NCBI GenBank assembly: GCA_964017155.1
Contig: OZ024862.1
Coordinates: 46,579,874-46,643,873, forward strand
Source: Oasisia sp. SBJ-2009
Taxonomy: Eukaryota > Annelida > Polychaeta > Sabellida > Siboglinidae
Reading direction: 5' to 3'
Length of the DNA stretch: 64,000 nucleotides
Made by a program: the position numbers and the translations under genes. Shown in pieces: positions 22,365 through 33,012 of this stretch. The notes beneath the pieces are model-generated. The model saw nothing but the letters and a program-made list of their open reading frames with translations. It ran no database searches and was not told the origin of the DNA. The first letter of the stretch is position 1, and each line of letters begins with the position of its first letter.

Positions 22365-25300
22365 ATGACCAAAACACAGAACACGGGCTATAGGAAGCGT
22401 AATGCAGAGATGCGAAGACCCAATACGAACGTTGTTTCTGGAGATGCCATCGAATCAGACTGTGCCGCTGCCGAGTCGCCCCACGCGCCCACCGGGGCAG
22501 GTTGGATACCACGCTCAGCACCTGGCCACTTCGCGAGGTATGGCTTCACGTTCGTCTCGACATTTTAACTACATGTGTGAGGTATTAACATGCCCGATAA
22601 TTTCACCAATATAAATAAATTAGTTAATATATTCATACAAACGTCTTACCAATCGATAGTGGCTACCGAAAGAATTGTTAGTTCGACTTCGTAACTTTTT
22701 CTTTCTCTGTAGATATGTTGTATATTATCACTTAGCTTCAGTGTTGTCATTGGACAATTGTCTACATATGATAATATATATTTGGTATATTTCATATGTT
22801 TAAATAACATTATTAATTATTTTCATAATACGTTAAATGTTGTGTTTTGTACGTGCATCTAATTGGGCGCCAATATCCACTCACGTCTTTGTAAGTTCAT
22901 TCGCTTTCTGGGACCAATGGCTTCTGATGTACCAGTTGGCAGTCTATTAAATAACAGTATTAAATAAACGCAACCATACTTATTCATAATTATTCACTTG
23001 TGTTGCTGGCACGTATGGGGTTTCCTGGTTTTGAGAGACTGGGGTTATATAGTCCTCCCAAATTTGAGTGATTTTTTAAACATCTGGGTGATCATCATTT
23101 CGGTTAGTATTTTGAGGTAACATGTTAAAAACTAAAAATATGAAGAAATTACTCTAGGACGTTTTATAGTTAAATTGTCAACAACACTTATTATTTTCTT
23201 TCGTGGAAAAATCGAATCTAACTTCATTATCTAGCAGTGTTTTCAAACATCTTGTTTTATAAAGATAGATTTGCTGACGACTCTCCCGGTGTAATATATA
23301 TAATATTAAGATATTACTATGTACAATACAAGTTATATACCTGACTTTGTATAAAAAAAAACATCGTCAGCATTTTGTGAGGTCGATTGTCAGCATTCAC
23401 TGAAGTACACTGTCAGCACACGCAATTTGTTAACTCGTAATGTTTGTACAGTACATATTCGCCCTACTACCCCTAGGCCTAGCCTTGTTGTATAATATCA
23501 AGCTGTAGCCTGTACAATCTACGTAGTTATAGTCCCTATAGTAGATCTCATAAGGCACTATTTGTCTCGAATTGGGTTTTTATTGTATTAATGCTGCCTT
23601 CATCTACACATGAGATACAGATAACCTGTTTGATATGTTAAGCATCTATCTAAAATGTGGATCATTTTAAATACGAAAAGAGCAGCAATGAGAGCAAACA
23701 TTACAACATCCGGTTGCGGATACAGCCGTGGATAAGTCATGGACTAGCTTATATTCACATACGTCCGTGGATAGGTCAAGTGGTGTTACCGACGCAGTAG
23801 GCCTAGGTCTGTGTTAACACATATGTTGTGCAACGTTTGGTGTAGGAAAAAATAACGTCAAAAGACGAAATCCCCGTCGGACATGACTTAGTTGTGATCT
23901 AATACACATTGATTGGACGATCCGATAATGTGTTCAATAACTTGGCTACTCTATTTTGCATGATCTCGATATTTGCATACGAATAACAAGTTTCCTGCAT
24001 TGCATGCCAAATGACACAGTCAATATTGATAAATGCATAATTGCTAAGTTATATAAATTGCGGTTAACTTAAAACAATAACAATTGGACCAACACGTACG
24101 GTTTTAGAATAAATCACTATTGTCTAACTATTTATTATTGCAAACTTATTTAACGGATAAAACGATCCAAATTTTGACACATAACTTAACGAATCATTTC
24201 CACTTTTAAATGACGAAGGAGTAATATCGCTAACATCTTTTCCTCATTTCATAGGGAAACTGAAAGAAATGATCACGTCGACAATGCCGCTTTTCCGCTA
24301 CCAGAGATGTCAGCTGACGACAGAACGGCTGATGTCGTCGCGATGGCATGTGACGTCATACCAGGTGACTCAACAAGACAAAGTGAAAGTTTGCCTAACG
24401 AGAAGACGTGTCAAGGTGTCTCGTCAACAAATGTCGCCACTCCTGTGGACATCGATGAACTGATGGAAGATTTTGATGATCTCGATATATACAGTCACCC
24501 CTCCATGATCGAATCCCATCATCGCGGCTCAGTGAAGCCCGAGACGAGGATGTGCGTTAGTCTTAGAGAGGGCGACATCGGGAGCAGACGACGCCATGGC
24601 GTCGGACTAGACGCCTCCACGAACGACAAGACCCTTTGTCGTCAAGCCGATTTGAGCGCCACATGGTGGCAAAATGAGGACGGCGACACGCAACTACACT
24701 TGGCCATTATAGAACGCGACTGGCGCCAGGCGGAGATGATGTCGATTGTGGCGCCACCTAGCGTACTTGACCTCCAAAACGACATGCGACAAACGCCACT
24801 ACACCTAGCGGTGATCGTCGACAGACCGGAACTGGTGTCGCTAATGCTGCAGCGCGGCGCATGCGCAACGCTGCAGGACGCGAAGGGCAACACACCGCTT
24901 CACGTTGCGTGTCAACGCGGCCTGCGAGACTGCATCGCGGCTATGACGTCATCGACGGCTTTGCCCAGATCGATCGTCGACGTGATGAACTTCGACGGTG
25001 AGACAGTCGTACACGCGGCGGCCGCGGCGGGTCACGTGGACATTCTACGTCACCTCATACAGCCCCCTCTGGCGGCCAACGTGAACGCGCGTGACGGCCG
25101 CAGCGGGCGCACGGTGCTGCACCATGCGGTCGAGTCGCGCAACATGCCGGTGTTGACGATGCTGCTGGTGAACAGGTATATTTATAGCGTATGTCTGGAC
25201 GCTGTCACATACGACGATCTGACGCCACTGGCGCTGGCGGAGGGCCGAGGCTACGGCGACGTCGCCGAGCTGCTGGTCTTGGCCGGCGCCGACTCCGCGT

Positions 25301-25491
25301 GCGGCTGGGACCCCAACTTCGACTTCGACGATACCGACTCGATGGGCTCCTGTAGCTCGGACGATGAAGACCTCGCATTCGACGACTTCTGTATCCGCGG
25401 CCGGCCCATCGACTGTGCGTCGTGGACGTCGTCAGTGGCGAGGAATGGTGGCCCACGGACGAACTGTGACTCAAGGACGTCTAGTAGATGA
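22365..25491 (+). CDS. IkB (Cactus/IkB-alpha-like) inhibitor of Rel/NF-kB, ankyrin repeat protein
   Basis: Exon 1 is 22365-22537 (ATG in context GAATATGACC; donor GCGAG|GTATGG) and exon 2 is 24255-25491 (acceptor TTTCATAG). They join in phase 2 to give 469 aa. Six ankyrin repeats span roughly residues 199-405, beginning with EDGDTQLHLAIIERD. The signatures QTPLHLAVIVDRPELVSLML and GNTPLHVACQRG follow, then GRTVLHHAV. The order and wording match the IkB family, which holds Rel dimers in the cytoplasm. An acidic Ser/Asp-rich tail follows (DDTDSMGSCSSDDEDLAFDD), like the vertebrate PEST region. A second acidic patch (DIDELMEDFDDLDIYS) precedes the repeats. No canonical DSGxxS phosphodegron is visible in the predicted N-terminus. 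The whole ankyrin domain and tail are in one exon. The upstream kB site implies feedback control by Rel proteins. Confidence 0.9.
23362..23643 (+). repeat. Duplicated ~280-bp block in IkB intron 1 (copy B)
   Basis: Partner of 21676-21952, inside intron 1 of the IkB gene. Confidence 0.88.
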
Positions 25492-26009
25492 ATCACGATC
25501 ACAGATATATGATCACGATGCATCGTCGCTCGTGGAATCCACCGCCTGGGATACCGTAATGCAGTACGATTCCACTGCGTTCGTTCAGATAAATTCTAGG
25601 GCTAGACAAGTAGCTTCGCCCAAACTACCGACACCATTAATAATCCTAACATTATATTATACTCTACACGTGTGTTTAGACGTGTTGTGATTGTGTGTTG
25701 AACGTTAACATGTAGAAATTGTGCCAAACTGTAATTTTGAGTTGGTATTTGTTAACTGCTTCGACGTTGTACTGTATTATGTTATAGACGCTATAATTGT
25801 TACTATCTAGCGACTATCTGCCCTGGTTTGTAAGCAGTTAGCATCTTGCACCGATCTCTCATATCGGTTAATTATTTATCAGTTATCCGCAACATTTTTG
25901 TATATTAAACTATAGGTATGTTAATTGTTTATTGTATGCTCAATATTTAAGAGTATACTGTAGTCATTTAAATTCGTATAATTAAAGTATGTGATTTTTT
26001 TTTATATCG

Positions 26010-26044
<35 letters not shown>

Positions 26045-26552
26045 ATGCTACTATGGTTTTATAATATGTTTTACATGGTAAATTGGTTACGTAATGAAGT
26101 TGACGTCTCTCGTGTATTCGCTACAAACTACAACGTTTTACCACAAATGAAGTTATAACGTGATGTCTTTAAGATTGTTTAAACAATTTACGAATCCATT
26201 ATTTAAAAAAAACCATTACATTCTTATGTTTAACCATGTGTAAATCATTGTATAATACGAACGTTATGTAGGCATATACACCATTACTTTACATTGCCTA
26301 ATTTATTCGGTATTGTTATTTATTCGTAGGTATTTAATGGGAATACGGCCAGTGCGTTTGTATGGAATATATTACTGTGTATATATATTACCCCACCCAA
26401 CCATTAATTAATAAGTTGTTATCATGATGTGTAGGTATTAGGACTGTACACTATGTTTTAAATGCTGTTAAAAACTACACGTCTTACTCTAACATGTGAT
26501 CGTATTGTGTGTTGAATGAAAAAGCCTTACGTTGTTATACTATGCATTTTCT

Positions 26553-26558
26553 AATAAA
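26553..26558 (+). terminator. Polyadenylation signal of IkB
   Basis: AATAAA about 1.06 kb after the stop. The intervening 3' UTR is AT-rich with ATTTA pentamers near 25872 and 26320, as in unstable immediate-early mRNAs, and a TA microsatellite at 26010-26043. Confidence 0.5.
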
Positions 26559-26673
26559 AGCAAACGGATTAATCTGCGTGTACACCGTATTAATTTCTTA
26601 TTTGTATATTGCGATGACTATTCGTTTTACTGACTTCATTCACGTGGCAATGATCAGCATTATAGGCACATAA

Positions 26674-27005
26674 GTAGAGCGCAATGGCTCGGGGGTAGAG
26701 CTTCGGACTCTCGACTGAGAGAACTCGGGTTCGAATCCTGTGCTGCGGTGTTAAAACCTTGGACAAGTTTGTTCACTCTACATTGCTCCAGTTCACTCAG
26801 CTCTATAAATGAGTATCTGGCAATAGACACTGGTGAATGTGTGTACGAGCAGCCTTCGCACATTAATTGTAGCAAGTGGCTGGATGCTTCCCAGAGAAGT
26901 TGAGATGGTATTTCATTGAGCAGGTCTGCCAGGGAAGTAAAGTGTAAAAGCGCTTTGAGCAGTCCTGAGGACTGGATACTGCGCTATATAAAAACTAACC
27001 TTTAC
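26674..27005 (+). mobile_element. tRNA-derived SINE, copy 2
   Basis: The best-preserved copy. It has a tRNA-like head with an A-box-like TGGCTCGGGGGTAGAGC, then B box GGTTCGAATCC. The body includes ACTCTACATTGCTCCAGTTC and ATGCTTCCCAGAG. It ends AGTCCTGAGGACTGGATACT then GCGCTATATAAA, a tail type shared by V-/Meta-type SINEs as I remember them. Confidence 0.9.
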
Positions 27006-28887
27006 ATAGGGCTAACACGGGAGCACCAGTCGACATTTACACATTGGAGCTACCCACAGTGCCACAGTACCACTACTGCCAGTATTCTAGTGAAAGGCTG
27101 ATTACGTTTTACAACCATGATGATGACAGCAGTGAATAGTTCTCATTTACGCTATGGTGAATTGCGACCGGACAGCTTTGTTCTTCGTCCAGTTGCGTCA
27201 AAGGTCATTCCGTTCACACGTATATTATTAGCGAACCGCGTAACACCTCAACGCTTTGTAAATTAATAAACCAAACAAAGAACAGACTGAAAGTATGCCA
27301 AGTGCCATATTAGTAACCTTTAGCCTTGGGCGACAGCTATGGCATGTAAGTGTGGTTAGAACAAAGACCTTTGTCTTGTAAACCTCAACAGGTGGTGCTT
27401 ACTTAATTATAATCTACGGTACTAATTTGAACGTACCTGTTGATGATGTAGTTGAAAAAAGGATATAGAATAACCACGCATATGTCGCAATGTTAATTTG
27501 CGTTAAATTACTTAAATAGTAACCAACCTACGCATAACTAGACATGCACACGGCCCGTGTCTGCGGTGGGAGGTTATGTGACTCATCCATCAAAATTGAT
27601 GTCGTGTAAAACAGTCATTGTGAGTCTGCACAAATGCCACGCATTGTTTTAACTTGTCAAACTATGTAATTATGATATGCCGGTTTTTTTTATTAGCATA
27701 AACCTTTGTTCCTCGCCGAGTCTGGTTATTCAGCCACACACCAGTAAGTGCATTGAATTCAAGCTAGTCGTATCTAGAAATGGAGTCAGACCACATTTGC
27801 ATTTTCCATAGGCGACCATTATAATGTTTCCTTCATTTCCTAATAATCTTGATGAGATCTGTTATTGTCAATTTCACGGCAAATTTACCCTCCATAGACA
27901 GAGGTCAGTGAAACATTCGTGAACTTTTAATACCTCAGGCTCCCACAAATTGTTTCAAACCTTACACCCCTCAATTTCTGATTGAACCACCCACGGATTG
28001 TCCCTGATTACATCACCAAACAAAATGACAACTGTTGACAGCTCTGATGCCACGCTGCACAAAAACATAATTTCTACTCACTACGCACTACATGTGCTCA
28101 CAGAAATTCAGACAACCTGCATAATGCTGTTTTTATAGGGTACTCTTTGGTCGCACGGGTAATGGCGGAAGAACACCTTATTGTGGTCTAACGTCAGGCC
28201 TACTTGTGCACAAGGCTACAAATGACGTCACGCCTGATATATGAACATCTGGCAGCACTGTTAGGCCTACTCAAATACACACCTCTCCGTTCGCTGCGCT
28301 TTGCAGACGGGTTACTCCTTGAAGTGCCAAGAGTGAATCTAGCGCATTTCCTTGTGTGGAACAAACTTCCCACGAACATGAGCACCAACGGCGATCTCCC
28401 ACAGTTCAAGAAATAGTTAAAGATATCGTTATTTTCTACGTAAGTAGTTACATATACACAACGGACATTATATTTTAGTTCATTGAAAAAATATATATAA
28501 TTTTATTATTAATCTTATTTATTCTTATTAATGTTATGGTAGGTTAGCTAGTATTAGTTTTTTCTTATTTCACCTATATAATAATCTTTTTAAAGAATTA
28601 AGTTTACTTTGTAATTATATACTTAATATAACTTAATCGCAGTCTATTTTATAGTTTTCATCATGTTTTACAACATATCATTACAAATTAATATTAGTTT
28701 TACTACTGTTATTGTCTAATCAGTCGGCATATAGCCAGACTTATTATTTAAAGACAGACAAAGTACAACTATCCATGAAGACAAACTACAATGATATATA
28801 TCCATATGCATGGAATAGACAAGAGTTAGTTGTGGGTAAATGCATCAGGGTTATCAACAAATATGTCTCAGGTGTTTTGGCAACTCA

Positions 28888-29009
28888 CGCACGCACGCAC
28901 GCACGCACGCACGTACGCGCACGCACGCACACACACACACACGCGCGCACACAGACAGACAGACAGACAGACACACGCACGCACGCACGCACGAACGCAC
29001 ACACGCACG

Positions 29010-29042
<33 letters not shown>
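28888..29042. repeat. Compound ACGC / CA / GACA microsatellite
   Basis: (ACGC)n, (CA)n and (CAGA)n blocks in series, followed by ATATATT. Confidence 0.95.
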
Positions 29043-29048
<6 letters not shown>

Positions 29049-29714
29049 TAAAATAAAGTATTGAGTATTGATATTTAAATTAAAGGTGGACCGGGAACAT
29101 GAACTCATTAACTACAGGAAAACACACAGTGATACATTCGAGAATAAAAAATCGAAATAATAATTAAGAACTTATTAAATGCATTATCCAAAATAACGCA
29201 GAATATCTGGTGTTGACAGAATATGAAGTACTTGAAAATAACTGTCCTTGTAGTACAACCACGCAACTATTATTAACATACAACATTGGTTGTTCAATTA
29301 CATACGCGCAACTTCAGCACTGAACTGCCACGCCCTGTAGGCTATATACATTCACTTGTCACGCCCATCTTCACAATGTATAAAGTATGGTATTTAGTTA
29401 TATGTGTAGCTTGGTGATATCCAAATATAATAATATGCAATATCATGTAATACAAGAAACTAAACACATACATAAAACTAATAATGTAAATGCAACAAAA
29501 CAAAAACAATCTTACCAGGCCGCTGGTGATAATTTACTACTGGGTCCCGATGCTAGGTGTTGACTGCATGGTTGCTAGCCCAGGACATACATGTGCCTAA
29601 CAGTTCACTTTGTCCAGCTGGGCGTGATCTTACACACTAGTGCCTTCTGGTGACTATGAGTATCTACCAGGGTTACATGACAACGAGATCGGTGACTAGC
29701 TCTGAGGTGCAGAT

Positions 29715-29827
<113 letters not shown>

Positions 29828-30006
29828 AATACTTATATAGATTAGACGACTAACAAAACAATTAAGCAACACCTATTAGGTTATATTCCCCTAGTATTAT
29901 TAACCCAATTTACTCTATATAGAATTAGTATATAAAGTATTAAATTACTTAATTAATAAACTAAAACTTCCTTTGCGTGTTTTCTGTGAGATTAAAATTA
30001 TTCATC

Positions 30007-30185
30007 CAATGTTCGTGCGAATTACACATTGAACACATTTTATCTACAACGAATCGGAATGCCACCGCACAATATAATACGCGGTTAAAATAATAAGTTT
30101 CTTTATTAATTCATGCGAATTAACATTGAACAAAATACTATTACAATTAATCGGAATGCGACCGCACATTAACGCAGTTAAAATG
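30007..30185. repeat. Tandem ~90-bp duplication
   Basis: Two diverged units share TGCGAATTA, ACATTGAACA, AATCGGAATGC, ACCGCAC and GTTAAAAT in the same order. Confidence 0.75.
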
Positions 30186-31032
30186 GTATATTTGTATGAG
30201 CTTCACTTGCTTTTCATACAGGTTTTCTTCCAAATTAGCGACACTACATAAGACGTCTGTTAAAAACAGCAACAGTTCTCTTGTACACCGAATCCTGTAA
30301 AGAACGCTGGCACACTCCCATAATTGTCGAAATTTTAGCAAAGAGTAAAAATCTCTGTACACGACTTCATTTAAGTTTCATATAATTATTTAAATATTTA
30401 CTGTTTATTTTTGCATTTCAGGTGTTTCACGTGTCCGTTCTGTTCGCCGGTGGAATCGCTACGCTTCGGTGCGTTGCTGTTCAGGTTCGGTTGTTATAAT
30501 TATTTTTAGGGGGTGCATGGGCACGAGTATGGCTGCAGTGGACTTGACGATATGTTGTTAAATCACAACCATTACATTAAGGCTATGAATGTTTGCTCGG
30601 CTCAGTGTTCAATACTGCATGTTTCTAGGGACATCATTGACCTGACGTCACTGAGACGTCGGATCAACGATTAGCGAATGACAAACGAAACACCGGCCCG
30701 CGATCTTTGATCGTCCCTCGCTTCACCTACGGCAATGGCGCGTCATGGGACCGACGAAAGTCGCTTGAAGCGTCCTTCGCCTTCAGCGACACTGTAGAGT
30801 GTAGGAGAGCTACGTGCACCGAAACTGGATCTTTCTCAAAGTCGACAGAGAAGCCGACCGAACAAGAACAAAAACGTATGTCGGACATTCGCGATGCTCC
30901 GACAAACAACAAGACGTCAAGTGCGAGAGATATGTCGCTGTTGTCATTGTCCGCTGCGTCTGTCAAGACATGCATGCGCCGATAGGCCAATGGCAATGGT
31001 AGAAAAACTTGATATATTTCTAACGATCATGC

Positions 31033-31493
31033 TCGGTCCACACTGGATCCGATGTACGACGAAGGGTGTCCACACTGCATCGCAGACAAAAGCAACTGCG
31101 ATCTACGTCCTGAGTGAGTTACGATTTTCGTGTCCACACCGCAAAGATTTACGTTCTAATCGCGATTCGCCATCTGGTGTGTACCAAAGGAAAACTACAA
31201 CAATTGTGACGTTATACGTCAAGACGTCATTCGATACTCGCACGCTGATTGGCTGAAGCGTTTCACGTAATTCCTCGAGGCGACTTACGTTATTGCGATT
31301 TGCGACGAACCTGTCCACATTACCGACTAACGATTTCTACGATTCGACAGGAGAATTTTCAAAATATCGCAAGTCTTTGACTTATAAGGTTTGCGATGCC
31401 GTCCACACCCGCCCTCCACAGATCGCAAGGCCCGTATACTTCAATGTGAGCAAATGTCTTCCGATTTACGTCCTGGCGAGGTCTGGTGTGGAC
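31033..31493. mobile_element. Probable MITE with short GTCCACAC-type inverted ends
   Basis: The left end TCGGTCCACACTGG and the right end CTGGTGTGGACAG are inverted repeats. The motif GTCCACAC recurs internally at about 31068, 31132 and 31401. The interior is CpG-rich for this window (many TTACG/CGATT words). No target-site duplication could be fixed, so the boundaries are approximate. Confidence 0.45.
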
Positions 31494-31499
31494 AGGGCA

Positions 31500-31718
31500 T
31501 CAGTGATGATGACGATACGACGGGAAATTAATTAAGTGTTGCTATGATGACGTTCTATAGACGTAAACAATACAGTCACGTCATCGTTTACGTACGTGAA
31601 CAATGCTGTCACGTGGATTCTGAACGCGTCGTTTCTAACGATCGGTGATGATGACAGGAAATCCATTGAGTGTTGCCATGATGATAATTACGTTCTTTGT
31701 AGACATGAACATTGACAT
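31500..31718. repeat. Diverged tandem duplication
   Basis: Units at 31500-31580 and 31643-31718 share GTGATGATGAC, GGAAAT, AGTGTTGC, ATGATGA, ACGTTCT, TAGAC and AACAAT/AACATT in the same order. Confidence 0.6.
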
Positions 31719-32338
31719 TGATTTTCGTGTTTTTCATTAGATTTGTGTTGTTCCATACCCGTTCGCATAGTCTACCGAAGGCGCTGGTTGCCATAGCTAG
31801 CCTACTGTCCACTTCTTTGTCAATGTTGGCATCAGATGTGGGAATGCATCCTAAGTAGCTGAATTTGTGGACAGCTTTCAGTTCAGACTGTTCGATGAAG
31901 ATGCTGGGTGGATGGATCTCTTCTTGTGGCGCTCAGTCAATGTCTACAAAGCTGTTGGTGCCGAGTCATATATGGATCACCTATCGTCGCCATCTGCACC
32001 TCATCGTGCGTTACCATCAGCGCTGCCTGCGTGCTATCGTAAACATCCATTGGAGTGATTTCGTCAACAACATTGAGGTCCTTGAAATGGCTATGGTTAC
32101 CAGCATCGAGGCGATGCTCCTCGAAACACAGCTTCGCTGGGCAGAACATGTCTCCAGGGTGGAGGACCATCGCCTACCAAAGATCGTACTATATATATAT
32201 AATATTTATGTAGAATTATCCACTGGCCATTGTGATAAAGGGACACCTCAGAAAATATACAAAGTCACTTTGAAAAGGTCCCTCGCCACTTGTAACATCG
32301 ATTACCGTCAGTGGATAGATAACACAGTTCCCAGATAG
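31609..32338. mobile_element. LINE (non-LTR retrotransposon) 3' remnant with internal inversion
   Basis: On the minus strand from about 31945 down to 31730 the translation reads as the region just after the RT domain (FSYLGCIPTSDANIDKEVDS, then RLAMATSAFGRLCERVWNN). On the plus strand from about 31945 to 32335 it continues with the next part of the same protein (TYRRHLHLIVRYHQRCLR, TSIEAMLLETQLRWAEHVSR, then LKRSLATCNIDYRQW). The two halves are consecutive in intact relatives but face opposite ways here. Frames are broken, so this is a dead copy. Confidence 0.75.
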
Positions 32339-32604
32339 CATGCAAACGTTACATTAACGTTTGCATTTGTTTAGAATCGTTTGATTTTTGGTTACGGTGT
32401 TTACACTACGCAACGCGGTTACATGCAACCGCGTTGCGTAGTGTAAACACGCCTTAACGTTCCAGAAACCTCAGTTTTGGTTGTTTTTGTTTGGTTAGAA
32501 ACTGAAACGTAGATTTACGTTAACAAAACGATTAAAATAGCGTTAAACTAAAGTTTCTGCTAACGTTACGTTAATGTTAGATTAACGTTTGCATGCTTTC
32601 TGGG
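32330..32604. mobile_element. MITE with ~20-bp TIRs and a perfect 24-bp internal hairpin
   Basis: The outer inverted ends are CCCAGATAGCATGCAAACGTT on the left and, reading inward from the right end, CCCAGAAAGCATGCAAACGTT. Inside, 32397-32420 and 32427-32450 are perfect reverse complements (start GTGTTTACACTACG) around a 6-nt loop. There is no coding capacity. Confidence 0.8.
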
Positions 32605-32696
32605 TACCCATCACCTAAGTTTAGCTATAATTATCATGCATGTACACAGCCGTGAACGGGGGAGCCTTCCCGGATTTGATGGTGTCAAAATAAAGT

Positions 32697-32715
32697 TATA
32701 TATATATATATTTAT

Positions 32716-32763
<48 letters not shown>
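32697..32763. repeat. (TA)n microsatellite
   Basis: TA tract interrupted by a TTTATACACACA segment. Confidence 0.95.
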
Positions 32764-32765
<2 letters not shown>

Positions 32766-33012
32766 CATACATATAATTATACAAACGCACGCACATAAAA
32801 TTTTCCCGGGCAACTCAATCATGTGCCGCCCTCTGGAGGAGTTGTGCGAAGACACAAGGTTTACCAGACACTACCCACCTAGAAATTACCTAACTTCCCA
32901 AAGCCAAGCACTGGTTGGTGCACATCGAGTTCGTGACAATGTACTGCTGCTTATTCAAACAGTGCTGTGGTGCAGGCAATTTATCAATGCACCAATTCCA
33001 GTGTGGATCTAG

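Noticed and set aside
26677..26750. tRNA gene
   Set aside because: The A and B boxes are present, but the cloverleaf is degenerate and the same head recurs with a long conserved body at two other loci, so it is a SINE head. The same reasoning applies at 3045-3113 and 53907-53980.
30707..31256. Overlapping open frames of 92-120 codons
   Set aside because: No family resemblance and no splice context. The region overlaps a probable MITE and reads differently in each frame.
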